64,000 nucleotides of DNA from Acanthaster planci (taxonomy: Eukaryota > Echinodermata > Asteroidea > Valvatida > Acanthasteridae): the NCBI RefSeq assembly GCF_001949145.1, contig NW_019091407.1, positions 10,429 to 74,428 on the forward strand. The letters are read 5' to 3'. The notes under the pieces were generated by a model. The model did not search any database, was not told where the DNA came from, and saw nothing but the letters and a program-made list of their open reading frames with translations. Position 1 is the first letter of the stretch. Each line of letters begins with the position of its first letter. The translations under genes were made by a program, and so were the position numbers. Below are positions 11,927 through 26,500 of this stretch, piece after piece.

Positions 11927-14528
11927 ATGCTGACTCGCATCATTGGTTGCTTGCCTGCTGGTGCTCGTCACTGCTGGCCAGCGAGATGTGTGGTCATTGC
12001 CCGCTACCATGAAGATCATGGAGTGTACGGCTACAGACCGTCGGCCTGGATGCAAAACTGCACTGCAGAAACCTCAGGTATAATAGGGATGTATATATGT
12101 ATGGGGAGGTTGGATGTCATATTGATATAGAGCTCCCTGTAGCCTGAAAATAGGCTCTAAAACCTGTTTAAAAAGAGAAATGTATTGGGGAGTCAGGTTG
12201 GCAAGTCAAGGTGGCTTGGTAGTTCTTTCCTCCCCTTCCACCTCTGTGGTCCTGGGTTCGATTCCCGGCCCAATCTATATGAAATATGCGCTTTATAAAT
12301 GAATAAATTATTATAATTATTATAAAAGAAAGAAACTGACTGATTATATTGTAGCTGTTGCCAGCAAATTTAAATAAATGGTACTTACACGTAACTCGCT
12401 AAAAGAAGAAAGCACCCTCTTTAATGCATTTATCTGTGCGTGTGTGTACACCTATGAAAATGATTGAATTCCCAACTAATTCCAGGGACATGTTGGGTCG
12501 GACAGCACGTACATCTTAAGATTACAAGATATACTCCCAGCTGGGTTCCATTCCCAGCTGTCTTCCTTTCTTTTTCGTCCCCCAAAATGAAAAATTTCTT
12601 TCTTTGTTAATATTTTTTTTTCTCATTCATGGCTCGGGAGGATATTTCCTCTGGCGGAAAAGTCTACAATTGTAATTTAGTCTGATTCATTTCCCACCTC
12701 GTGATTGTGAAGTCACAATGGCTATATTGGCCCAGAACCAGACTAAGATTTCTCGTGGTACTGGTAAAACATTTTTAAGTATGAAAAAAAAAGTCACTGC
12801 ACATGTGCCCGGCAAAATATCGTTTGTTGGATTTTCCGGCAACAGCTAAATGTACTGCCTACATAACAGTAGCCACCACAAGCCTACAGAAGGGTATGAG
12901 CCTCCAGCTGAACCAAGAGAGGGCGCAATTTTCTTAGCAACAGAGGCTCCTTAAGTCAGAACTGAACTTCGCTGGTTCACGAACAACTGTCACATACACG
13001 CATTACGGATGCGTCGTTACCAACAAAATGAACACTCCCGACCAATATGGCTCTTTTTAACCGATGAGGGGGTGCTTCTGCTCGAGGTGGATTGTGTCAA
13101 ACACACCCTGCACCATAAACTGTATGTATTTCTATACATCCTGGTACCTTTACCAGGTTACTACCAGTACCATAGGTCATATGTGTGCATCGCCAGACTA
13201 CTGAATGGGATATTTAAATTCAAATCATAGTTTGTTACAAGCTAGAGCGAAGCCTATTTTTCTTTTCCACACCCTCTGTTTCCTACCTAGTCTGCCCAGA
13301 TGTCCAGAGGAATCGTGTCCACAGTGCTGCTCTGGTCCAGTTGGTGGAGGCTTACCGCTACTATGGCCACAAGAAGGCCAAAGTGGATGCGTTAGACATG
13401 CAGAGGCCCAAGTGAGTTCACAATCACCCTTTTTTCACATCAAATTATTGATAGATAGTTCAGCACTCACTACCATGCCCTTGAAATACAGGCAGCGTTG
13501 ATGTCAGTTTAGATTGAACAAGAGCGAACAGTCCTAAAAACCGTACATACAGTATAAAGCTTCAGATCAGTTACAGGAGTTGTGAATTTGACTTGTATCT
13601 ATGCAATGTCCTGTGAATGTACTTTGCAGAACAGTTGCGTGTAGGCACAGAATTTACACAAATTAATCCTCAACAGTGTTGATACAGCGACTGGGACTTC
13701 TCCAGAGGCGTAAATACATCTTCTCAGTCACCATGGTGCCACAGCCCCCGTTCGTCCAGCACTACAGCTGTGTTGAATACTTGAATACTCGGAAATTTGA
13801 ATGATTATTACAGTTTATAACAGACCTTCCTGGTTCTTTATCCTGGTTGGCTGAAATACTGTCACGTGTGGTTCACTAATATGGGCTAGTACATGAATTT
13901 GGCCTCAGCGTGACTCGACACACACCTAGACATTGCGTGCGCATCAGTTCCAGAGACTGTGCCTAATCAGATACATGTACTAGTCTTGAAAATTTTTGAC
14001 TAGTTGTTGCGTCCTCATGAGTTAAAAGTCTAGAAGGTGTCTTTTCCTAGTTGCATACAATCACTCAAATTAGACGGCATCTATGAAAACTAACATGAGC
14101 CTTCCATTTTTGCAAATTTTGAATTGGTGTTGAGTGAAATGTTGAATTGGTACAATTGAAACACAGGAAGATTTCATTTCCTAGTTGTATACAGCAACTC
14201 AAAATTAGACTGCAGAAGGGACACTAAAATGAACCTTCCATTTTTTGGCAGTTTTGGAAGTGCTATTGCAAGTTGAATTAAAACAGTTAAAAGTCTGAAA
14301 GAGTGTTGAGGTATGTCATAAAACACACGGACTGGCCAGATGTGTATAACATATTCAAAATATTTGTTTTTAAAACTGAATAGTTGGAAGTGCGAAAGTC
14401 AATGAAATGCATATTCAACTGTTTGGTTACATACTTTTGTATTTTCCTTCACCCCAGGCCAACACCTGAGCTTGATCCAGCACACTATGGCCTCTCGTCT
14501 TCAGAGCCTCAGACCTTTGATCTGACAG
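11927..14528 (+). CDS. DHTKD1: DHTKD1 exons 1-3: presequence and N-terminal region
   Basis: Exon 1 (11927-12077) opens with a basic stretch free of acidic residues until E29 (R4, R14, R20, R26), suiting a mitochondrial targeting peptide, then the diagnostic HGVYGYRP. Exon 2 (13291-13411) carries [28 protein letters not shown] and exon 3 (14458-14528) [12 protein letters not shown], matching the small N-terminal helical region shared with OGDH. The start was chosen as the ATG opening the basic peptide. Acceptors are CCTACCTAG and TTCACCCCAG. Confidence 0.9.
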
Positions 14529-17500
14529 GTTAGTAGAAAAGTTTGTCCAACTTTGAAACAGTGTTGGATACATTTTAATGTCACATGGACCTGGTACTTT
14601 TGCTTTTGGAAATCAAGATGGAGGGCCGTGAAAACAATTTCTCAAGCTGTTTTACGTTTTTGTGAGAGGGTATGTATCCGCAGAACTTAACTGTGTGAAA
14701 GTGATCAGGCATTTTGGCACAGTGGTCTTAATTGTTGGCACTTTGTGTACAAGGTCCATGTCATTTTTTGCCAGTCATAATATTTGAAGTATTAAACATA
14801 GCCCCAAGTGTTGGCCAAAGCTGAGATTGCTGTTTGCTTGTGCACCTGGGTCTTTCCATAAGTAATGGGGTAAATTGCCGTAGCACAGAAGTCCAGTTTT
14901 CTTTAGGCTTTCTCTCGTAATTTGCTTATCTGAATGGCTGGGGAATGACCATAAAAGGACAAGAAGTGTTTGAAAACTGTCGTCAGTTTACACCAAGTTA
15001 ATGGCAAGTACATGTAAGTACAAGCCATATTTGTATATGTACCAGCTTGCGGGGTTTGGCCATACAAATCACCAATTTAAATTGCTCTTTAGAGTAAATG
15101 ATTTTTTTTAGTAACTAATTTACATGGAAATCTTTTTTTTAGAAAATGTCAGGAGAATTATTTATTCCCCATTTTTTTCATCTGATTTTTTAAACCACTG
15201 TTCACACATGTGTAACGGCAAATTAATGCCCTCCTGTGACCCCTTCATTACATACGGTGATGGTAAAAACTAGGGGTTTTACATTCCCGTTCGGCATGAA
15301 TTTTTGTTCAAATCATGCCATTTGCTTTTATTTACATGTAAATCAGCTTTTGGGATTCAGTGCATGAATTAATGAGTCACATGTATAATCATTTCATTGA
15401 TTGGTTTAGAGTGTTTAGCTCAGAGTCTAACGTTGTGAAGTGTAGATGCAAAATGACATACATGTACATACACGATCTACCTTTTATCCCTATTGGAATT
15501 AGAAGTGTTAGTCACTCAGCGATGAAACCACAAGTAACTTATACAGTGAAATTTAATCAAGCCTTTATTGAACACGAAGGAACTGGATTGTGAACAAACT
15601 GACACGTAACAGAGTAACAACATTAAAAAGTGATTGGAACGAGACTGCTTTTTACAAGCATCGAACCCCCCTAAAATACATGGAAAGAGCTTTCTGTATC
15701 CAACATGGATGTGTAGTGAGATACAACACATGAGGTACAAGAACATTTTGCTCTGCACTCAGTGATGTATAACGTGTACATGTACCTGTGCTGGATACTT
15801 CAATAAAAACCAAAGTGTTTGTTCATGGAAATCCTGTGTCGCTGTGAGGTTTATTCACTTTTCCCTGTATTCGTCCAGATACGTACTTGTGCAATCTTGC
15901 CTGTCCAACGGTCGTACTAAATTTTCTGTGAGTACAGTGCCATCAAAGGAAAGCAGACCACCAGTGATTGAGGGGAAGTTTCGTCGATGCTTACCAAAGC
16001 CTATATTTTTAGGGTACATGAGATGGAGACTGACTTGCTAGGATGGAATTAAGCAGCGGTGATACTCGGCAAACTTCCAGCATAGAGGAATAAAAACTAC
16101 AGTCCAGCTGAAAAAGGCAGACTGCGAGGGAGTCAATCTGAGGAGGCGATGATGTCATCATCAGATCATTGGTGCACTTGAGCCATGGCACAGCAGCAAA
16201 CCAGGAACTACTTTACATATGTCAAACAGGAAGATGTCATTAAAAATGAGGAGGAAAGGCCAGCCAAGTGCATGAGGATTGCGTCCAGAAAGGAGAAGAC
16301 TGTCAACAGCACCATTGTCGGTCCATGAGCAGGTTCCTCTTCAGTCGTGTACGGTACCTTCGGCCTGTAGATGCAAATGAGTGCACCATATCACTTTCAT
16401 GTTATACATGTACGATGTAATTGCAGGAGGGCACAAAGTTCAAACTATTGAATCAATCTTTTTATGAGTTTAACTTTCGTATTTGATCAAGCTACAATGT
16501 AGTTTAATGACCGTGAACAAAGTTGTACATGTGTTGATATCTCTGAAAATATTTATATGTATGGTTTAATTCTTTTTGATTGAGAAGCATACTAAATGTA
16601 GTTATTAGTGCTTATACCCATTGGGAAAGTTGTTTCTCTTGAGTTCTGACGAAGTGTTTTGTCTTAAAACTTTTTATTTATTTTTGTACTGAAAATTGTC
16701 TTTAGTACACACCCAGAGCGATAACTGATAAATTGATGAATAATTTTTATTGAATAATTATTACAAATAAAACCACCACCATTGATTGTCTAGTGAAAAC
16801 CTGTGTTACCTTACATGTACATAGGAATGTGATTTATTCAGGTTTCCCTGGACTCTGATTGATATTGAATTCAAACCTACATGTATAGCAGAAAAACTTC
16901 TCAGAGGAAGCTGCATGTACATGTCCATGTACACGTGCCTGATCCTGCTGTTCACTCTTGGCACGTTGCCGCCGTAGGCATGCAGAGCCTCGAACTGGCG
17001 GCTTGTGAAATTGCGTCAGAATTGCTTTGTCCAGTCGCATGGTATAAGAACTAACGCGGCACGAGCAAAATTACATCAGCAACGTACACGGGAATCACCG
17101 AAACGGCGGTATTTATTGTGTAAAGCTGGCACCAGATCGAGGCTGTGCATGCCTATGGTGGCACTGGCAGCCTGCAAAGAGCAAACGGTTGGCAGTACTT
17201 GTTCCTGCCCTTCCCTTTCCTACAGAAATGCACAGTTTAGGTGTACATACATGTTACATGTACACCTTATACGTGTATGTTTATGCATGATGTACATGTA
17301 CTTAGTACATATGCATGCACACACCCAAATACACCTGCCACTTGCCCCCCTCCCTACCGCTAGCTGTGTACGTGGACAAGTACCGATATGGTTTTCCTCC
17401 TGTCCCTATTATAGATCATTATGGTCTTCCCACATGTACATGGTGTGCATGTACATAATTACATGTATATACGTGTGTGTGCAGCGTGCATTGTACCAGT

Positions 17501-20500
17501 ATATGTAACAAGGTCTCTATAAAAAATGTGATCATTTTTTGGGCTGAAATACAGGTAGTGCATTTTATGGCACCTTGAAGTGGGCTATTTGTGGTAAGAT
17601 ATGCACTTCATAAATTTCTCTGTTAATGCTACATGTATTACACTGTACATGTACTCCATTTTGTGTTGTTATTTTCCACTATTTCTGTGCTGCATTAATA
17701 TTTAACTAGATTAATAAACGTCTCAACCTCCAATTAGTTCAGTGACTGTGATTTTTGCTCCATTTGTGTGTCTGCTGTGTGTTTGTGTATTCTCCTTTAT
17801 GCCTACATGTACAAGTATGCAGTCATCTACCAGACTGCCAGTAATTCTTTATGATTTCAAACATTTCAGTTCTGTCAGGATGGCTTCAAATTCTTCGAAG
17901 CTTTTTACACTTGTGGACCCAAACTCTTCTTCCTTCTCCTCATCACTCTGGATATCAGCCAGGGATGTAGAGGGTCAACCCAAGGATTCAGAAATCTTCC
18001 TCTCTCCGACCCCCATCCTGCCACTGGTCAGCCGTACGCACATGCCTGTACTTCACCAGTCATTCACCTGCTCGGGAAGGTTTGATCCACCCTGAGAGTT
18101 GGCATGATGGTGTCAAGACTTGGGAAGGAAGGGCCAGCCAAGCACGTAAAGGTTGCTTCCGTGGGAAAGACCATCTATGTTGGAGAAAGAGAGGCCGGCT
18201 TGTAAATTTCTCTATTGTTGTTAGAGCAGTGCTGTATTTTGTGTCATTAGTATTTTCACCATTTTCAAGCATATTTCAACAGTTAATAAATGTCATAACC
18301 TTCAGGACTTCATTGACAATTTTACATTTTTTCATTTTTGTGTCTTCTCCTTTACACCCATCAGGCCCAACCATTCATGATTTTGAACCTTGAAGTCCCG
18401 TAAGAGTACTGTAGCAGCAAGGTTATTTGCAACTCCTAAAACTAGTAAATCTCAAATGTCATTTCTCTCTCACCCTGTTGCTCTTGAGATCAGTCAAGGA
18501 TAGAGCCTGATTGTTTTTGGTGGTTGGTGATTTATCAACAAGAAGTTCTGGGGGAAATGTTAACCTCTTCGCTATGGAGGACTGCTACTACCATTAAAGG
18601 TCTCTCGTGCACTTCATCTGTCCGACCAGGAAACCTCAATCCGTCCTTAATCTGATGAGGGAGAAGCAGTTTTGCCCAGAAATCACCCAAGTCAGTGCTG
18701 TATTTTCGCCCTAGCATAGTAGCCAACCATGAGCTGACAAAGGGAGACGTTGCCAAGGATTACGAAGAAAGGCCGTCCAAGCATATGAAGATTTTTTCCT
18801 CGACAGAGAAGACCATCTGCAGCACCCTCCTGAAGGGAAAGTTGGTTCATGAGGTGGTTCCCCACCAGCTGTGTACATGTACCGGTACCTGCAGCCATCT
18901 GATGGAAAGTACATGTACACCCTCAGCAGAGGAAGGCAGAAACTTCAAACTTGCGTGTACAAGTAAGAAGAATCAAAGCTTGGAATTGATTTACCCAAAT
19001 TGATGACTTTGGATAATTTTAGATAAGTGATTTATAACATTTACATTGTACACGTGTATACAGTGTTGTTACAGTAAATTGGAAAAGTTGTGCTGTATGT
19101 TGACTTCTAGAAACTCATGTAAGTTAAAGATTAAACAATTGTACAATTTCTTATTAATTACTCTATTGTAACATGGTACGATTGACCAAATGAGATACAT
19201 GTACATTGTGTTTTGTAAAGTACACATGTTGTGTACATGTACAGTAGTGATCTTGTTGTTTGTCTCTGATCAATAAACCATAACAATGATTGTTCTTTAA
19301 CTTGAAATCATGTGTCACTGCAAGTGATCTATCGTGAGGCTGCCTCGTATTTTCTGAAGTTGATTTTACAGTCGAGATACAGACTTACATACATGTATGG
19401 TATTTGTACGTTTTGTCAGAATAGCTGCAAATTCTTTCATTTGAATCAGTTGGATCCAGGCTATTCTGCAGAAATGTCCCACTTTCCAACCTCATCCCCC
19501 ATTTGTCCACTGTTCTTCAATCAATCCTTGATCTGTGACATCCGTCCTGAATCTGATGAGGAAAAATGAGCTTCTACTTCCAGCTCGACATTCATCCAAG
19601 TGACATCAGTGCAGCTCATGAGCCCTGGCACAGCAGCAAGCTACCTGCAAGAACTAGCAGGTTGCCAAGGATGAGGAGGAAAGGCCAGCCAATTTGCCTC
19701 CTTAATGGCGGCAAAAGATGGTCAGCAACACTCCCCTTGAGGGAAAGACGGTCATTGAGGAAGGTGCTCATCAGACGTGTAATAAACAGGTACACATTCT
19801 CCCACGCTGTAGTCGTGGGGACATACATTCGACATTTCACCTACAGTATTTTGTGGGGACCAAAAACATTGTGGGGACTAAGAAATGTCCCCACATTTCA
19901 AATTTCCCTAACAAAAGAACTTGTCCCCTGAACACAGTGCATGCCCACCCATGTACATGTACTGCAGCCTGTTGATGCTAGTGAACACTTACGTGTACAT
20001 GTACCTTGAGCATGTGGAAGGCACAACTTCATGTACATGATCATGTATGTAGTTCAAACTATTGAATCAGTCTTTTCAAGAGGCACAAGTTTAAATTGAT
20101 CTAGTCGAGTCAATGTCCTTGGAATACTCAATTATAAATCCGGTATTTATTACTTATGAATTTTATTTACTGGTACATGTACATGTAGTTCTGTTGTATA
20201 GCAGCGGTCTCTGCCTTGGGATGAGTCTTATTTGCAGCAGCGCAGCACGGACGAGGTCACACTTCGAAGGAAGGAGAGACACGTCCTCTCTATTTGGTGC
20301 CGCACACAAGACTATCGCACCACGGGCGGTGGCCAAGCCACTGCACGTGATGGACACGCTTGGCTGGTTTATTGATGCATATTCAACATCACTACGGTTC
20401 TTGATTCAGTTGACAATCATGTTACACATACACATGTACATATACCAATATTTTGTAATCAAGTTGTTGTAGTTATCTGTTTTAAGTTTTGGTAAAGATT

Positions 20501-23500
20501 TATGTCTGATAAAGATGGTGAAAAGTTAATACTTCAATGATTTATCACTGGGGAAAACCAACAACATGGATTGTTGTATGAAAACCGGCGTCATACCGGT
20601 GCAGTATGGGTAGTGAAGTTTCCATTTTAATTACAGGTACATACATGTACTGTACATGACCAGTACTCTCATATTGCTTTCAAACCTGTACCCAAAAAAA
20701 TTGTTCACACAGTAAGCCAGACAACTGTCTTTAGAGAAAGATGAGCCCCTCTGTGGAAGTGGACAGTACATGTGCATATTATTACCCTCCCCTTTCATTT
20801 CCAAATGCAGTGGACAGATTTACTGGGTACCTTTTGTACCCCCCAGAACTATGGGGGTTTGTTGTCTGCCCCACTCTCATGAGTGCGGTGGACAATGAAC
20901 CATGCAGCCTTTCCCCCCCACCCCCGTGTTTTTTTTAATCTCTTTACAATGCATACGGTACGTGTACATGTATTGATGTTTAAAAGCTACACCCATATAG
21001 TTTGAAAAATAAATGTCAACTTGGATGAGTTTATTGGTGATATTTCTATTCATTTGTGTCAGTCACATTGTGTGGAAGCTATATTAACGAAGTGCATTAA
21101 TCACCAGCACTATGACACAGGAGCATGTGTTGGGATGTTATGGCTCTTATTATAAATGTCCCTTGTGGCCTGCAGAGGTCCTTGTTTATTTTTCAAATTT
21201 TTTAAGTTGCAAAAATGTGCATGCCCACGAAGTGTCATGTACTGTACAGACATGTACTGGTACAGTACATGGGCAGGCCTTTAAGGCCTTTTGGAGGACA
21301 GTAACCTCTTTGATATTTGATACCTCTTTATTAACAGCTGTAATCCAATTCAAATCCATTCACCGTGTTCTCAGAAACCGTGTACCACTGTGAGCTTTAT
21401 TGAGATTTCTCTGTATTAAGTTTCTCTGATGTCAGCGTATATATCCTGTGTTCCCAATCTTCCACTACCCTGTATATGAGCAGCCTGCAGCCTAGTGCCC
21501 TGTTCATGTATTGAGCCCTTTGCTGTACGACCTGCTCAACTGTGAGTGTTCATTTTGGGGGGAAGTAGAACCAATCACAAAACAAAAGCATTTACTCTTT
21601 CTGGTCATATGGTCATGTACTTGCATCTGTCATGGGTGTGCATTAACTAAGTTGAATCTTCAACCCCAGATAAGCTGATGTTGCTGTTTTTCTTTGTGAA
21701 TGAAAAAATGTGAGAGGATTCAAGATACCCCATTACATTGGAAAGACCCACATACACAGTATAAGTTGCAGTACAGACATATATATTGGTGTACCGGTGC
21801 ATATTTCAGTCATCACTTGTCACTAGACCATATTCGGTCTCAGCTTAGTACCTTTATGTATTCAGATGAATTGTGAATTGCCTCAGTACTTGAATCTTTG
21901 AGGGCCTGTAGAGTACCGAAGTGAATACGTCACGCGCACAATTAGTGTATATAAAGGCACGAGTGCGTGAACCAACGCGCGCGTACTCCATTCGTTTGCA
22001 CTGCGCTTTCTGGTTTACAGTGACGTCTTTCTTCAGTACTCGATATGATTTGTCTATTGCATGAGTACTCTAAATCATGGAGTTTTGGTCTTCTTTCATG
22101 GATGCTTTACATGAATATTGAAGGCCGAAGTGGGATGTACTGTAAGACAGATGCGAAACAGCCTGTCATGTAACGTGTGCCCTTCCACACAATGACTTGT
22201 CACCTGACTGCAAATTTGAACACCTTGCTTATCAAATGTCGAGCTCAAAACATTTGACATGTGTATTCCTCTAAATATAGGTGTGAATTGTCAGTTTTGC
22301 TTGAGGGAATTGATGCATTCATCTGTAACCATTCATCCATCACCACATATTATAAGAAAAAACACTGAATTTCATTTTGTAATGTGAATCCACGGTAAGA
22401 AAGCTACTTTCACCATGTTTAATGTGTAAAAGCAAGTTCCAAATTGTTCATACCTGTACATGTAGCTGAATATGATTTGTTTTCTTGAGGAACAACCCCA
22501 AACAGTACCCGTGGATGTTGTAGAGGCTCAGTTGAGCCGCCAACACTAACAAGTAATATTTCGGCAAAACAAACAGGTATTCTGAATGTGGACCAGACGT
22601 CGGCTTCGCTGGCCGATATCGTCCAGCATTTGGAACGGATGTACTGTGGCAGGATGTCTGTGGAACTCATGCATCTACCGGTAATGCTCATGTGCCGTGT
22701 ATGGGGTACATGTAGTTGTACATCATTCAGAAACTTTGGAATCCGAATTACACTGTAGTTCTTGTCCAGTGTCTCTTCCTACCTTACTCTAGGTACTGTA
22801 CTGATCCTTGTCTGGAATCTTAAGAATTCCGCATGGAGACTCCAAAAAGAATTCAGCATTGGAAAGAAAGTCTGTGTACAGTGCCTGGCCCTGTGTCTGA
22901 GCTGCATGAGAATAAATTAAGAGTCATCCCTTTTTTTGAAAATTCTTCTTAAAAATGAACTTTCTCCCTGAACATTTCAATTGTCCCATGCTGTCGATGG
23001 CGATCGAACTGTGCAGTGTCTATGATGTCACCTGAAGTACTTAAGTGCAGGGGCTTTTAGTATAAACTGTGTACCACATAAGAGCAAGTTCAAAACCACA
23101 TGTACTTTGTGCATGAAATTTGTTCGATGAATAACTTGTGAACGTAGTCAAATCCCACCCTACCAAGAAAAAAAAAGAAGTGATACCCTCTGTCAGTCTG
23201 GCAACATTTGTGATGCTATGTGATGCAGCCATACTTATGCTTCTTCTGAGTGTTATCACAGTTTGTACTGATTAATATACATGTACAGTGTACATACATT
23301 GTTAATCAACAAAGAAGTTCAAAAAATGTCATAAGGCAAGGTAAGTGGTACTCAAGAGGTGAAGGAGTGCGTTAAAAATTCTAAAACTTGGGCTCGGGCG
23401 AGTCATACTAGGAATTACGGTAGCAGGCACAGTACACGCATAAAACAGTAAAAGACTGCTCTGCCACCTTTGCCAGTGTTTGTACACATGAGCAGTGGTG

Positions 23501-26500
23501 TTGATTGCTCACTCAAATAATAGGCTGAAGCCTGAGTTTTCAAAGCCCATTAACCACCTACAGGTTTGTGGGTGGGGGTGTGTCCTCTGCCGTCGTCATG
23601 GCTCAACCACCAATGTCTGTGAGCATTGGTCAACAAATGCAGCTGTGTAATTCTGTATAACATTGCCAGTACTGTACAATTTAATAAAAAAAGCCCCCCC
23701 TCCCCCCAAAAAAATATAAAAGGGAAATTGCTGTGGAGTAAAGCTACTGAAATTCCGGAAATAAAATCAATCTTACTGTGCGTACATGAAGCAGTACTGC
23801 TTGAAAACCTGTGAGAAAGAAATTTGCAAGATGGCCCTGGTGGGACTTGAGTTCACCCAGGACCTTCTGTGTACAATGTACTTGCACAGGTGTAAAATTG
23901 CACAACTCATTACTCATTACACCAGTGCAACTGACCAGATGACATTCATTCATTTATTGCTGGTTTATTATGACCCTGGCGAGCTCAGTGATACACGTTT
24001 TGGACGGCATTGAGTGTGACTAGACAAAACCAAATATTCAAAATGCAGCCTTGTGTCCCAATCACAAATTCTAGCCTTTCAAGGCAGCCCATAGGTAACT
24101 TTTGCTTTGCACTGTAGGACTGCTAACAAATACCCTAGCCCGGCTGGGAGCAGTGGGCACCATAACCCTTGTGTACTGGACCATGTGGCTGTTCGTCTTG
24201 AGCACCTTGTATTACATGTACATGTACAGTTCTGCTTCTTGACCACAGCTTTGGCCTTTAAAAAATACTGTTAATCTTGGGCGCCTCCATCTTGCCATGA
24301 AGAGTGCAGGCCCCTTTCATAAACCCAGTTGACTCATGACTCCCCAATGTTGTTTGTACGTGACAAGTTGTCCTTATTGAAATTTTGGCCTTGTTAGTCA
24401 GAAGTTTAAATTTAAAAAAATGTTAGGGGGCCCGGCGTTTGCAATCCTAGCATACTCTTGTATTAATTCTGCTAAGATTTAAACGTTGTTTTGATCTGTA
24501 TTTGATAAATAAAAGTTCGGAGGGCTCTATAGCTGCACTGTTGCTTGACGTTTACTGCAAAGGATGGTGGGTAATGGTGGGAGAGATTCTAAATGCATCC
24601 TAAATCCAGGAATGTTACTTGTATTGTTTGTAACGAAAAAAAAACAACCACAAAACAGGAAAATTAGAAAGACGGTACTCAAGCAAATCTTACCAACTAA
24701 ACATTGTTTATCCTTTCCATGTGCATTGAGGTTTCACATATGGTTGCTGTGCTGATTAATGACATTCACTTGGCAATTATACATGTAAATTAATATGTGG
24801 GTCATTCTGTAGATTAGGGGTCCACAATTGTTAATGTCCCTGTCACATCTGACATACTGGTTAGCGGTGGTATGATTACATAAGTTCAGAACACATTCTC
24901 TAATTTCCAAGAGTGATTAATTAATGGAAATCACCTGCCAAACAAATACAACTACATGTAGTTTGAAAACAATTTAGGTGACATTTCCATGTCAAATTAC
25001 ACAGGTGTGTCAGGGACACAAATTTGTCACACTTTTGAACCCTGAATTTATAGAATGAACCCTGTTTTCTCACGTTCGATATCATGAACTGCCTTCATGG
25101 TCAGGTCCTTGGAAACTTGCTTTACTTTTGCTCACAGATTCTGACAAAAATATGGACAAAAAGGGTTGTTTGTATGTTGCAAAATGTGTGAGGCAAAAGA
25201 CATCAAACGAGACTGTACCAGTACTTGATGAATGTAAATGTAGGCCACCTGCCAATTTATGTGTACATTTTCAGTCCCTTCTGTACGGACATCGATTTAC
25301 CGCGTTCCACTCCTGTACATTCAAATGTACACAATTTTCACAACCTACTTCATATAGGACCACTTGTACATGGAAAATGCACACACAGATATGGACAGGT
25401 GTGTTAGTTGTGAGTACAGTTTAAAAACATTAGGAAAGATGAACTGAAAATGCGTGTTGGTGTTTGAAAAAAATTCTGAATGAAAAAACCAGATAACACG
25501 TTTGGTCTCAAGATATGTTTGCTTATAGTCATTCATTGTCACTTGGATCAAGTATGATTTTAATTTTTCCCTGCGCACATCTCCCTTTTTTCGGCAGACG
25601 ATAGCAGAGAGGGAATGGTGTGCCCAACGATATGAGGAGCTGCATCAAATGGTCCTCTCAAATCAGGCTAAGACCGAACTGGCTGTGCTATTGGCCAAGG
25701 CACAGGTACCGTAGGCATCTCCCAATTCCCTGCATTTTTATAGCATAACACCCAAACTTGGAGCAAGTTCGCTTTAAGGAGGAATGGTATACCCGTTTAT
25801 ACTCATGGAGCTGTGAATTAGGTATTGCATGTACGGTGTCCGTAACGCAAGTCCTGTTAAATGCGTGGTTCGATAGAGGTTCACGAAGATTTATATGTGA
25901 AAAGCATTCAGGGGCACTGCCTCATCCCCAAAATTGTGTGCGGTAAAATTCACCAGAGCTTTTCAGGTTGTTTGCAAACCTTTTTAGAGGTACAGAATAA
26001 ATTCCAAATGTTGCGCCCTTCCGCCCAAATCGACCTAAGTCGTAAAAAATGCCAAATAACATGTACTGTACGTGCATTGTTATATGAACAAAAGCAACAT
26101 GCATTCTTTATTCTTTGACTCGAGTTAAATGTGCCTGTGCTATTGCTCATGGGATTGTACCAAACAGAATGAGTCCATAGTTTCACATCAGACAGACAGT
26201 TTTGTAAGTTTATAATAATACAAAGGGTAAAATGCAGTCCTGTCACATCACACCTTGGCATTTTGCCTTATTTTCCTCATATGCCAACTTTACAGAACAT
26301 GTACTTTGATCCTTAGTCTTATTTGGCCAAAGCAGTACTGTTGTGTCATCACAACTTGCTGAGGACATGCTGTAGCATTTGGCTCATTGAGAAATAGCTT
26401 TCAAGTTTCAGCAGTTACCATATCCATTCAAACACTAGCACCCCCTTTCATCATTGATGGAAAATGTCTTCCTTGGGGGAGAGGCAAAGAGTTCACTTCA

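Larger units (their letters stand above)
14529..22576. other. DHTKD1 intron 3 (8 kb, repeat-rich)
   Basis: Holds diverged copies of an unidentified repeat (15.9-20.1 kb), a GTCCCCAC hairpin (19870-19895), a GC-richer stretch at about 20215-20360, and a promoter-like cluster near 21926-22027. No DHTKD1 exon is missing here: phases on both sides match and the protein aligns without a gap. Confidence 0.6.

Noticed and set aside
12212-12265. Possible tRNA gene
   Set aside because: Box B is good but box A is degenerate and no acceptor or anticodon stem forms; fits a SINE better.
20163-20472. GC-richer open frames in intron 3 around 20.2-20.4 kb
   Set aside because: Open on both strands over a short stretch, with no domain or splice support; composition alone is not enough.
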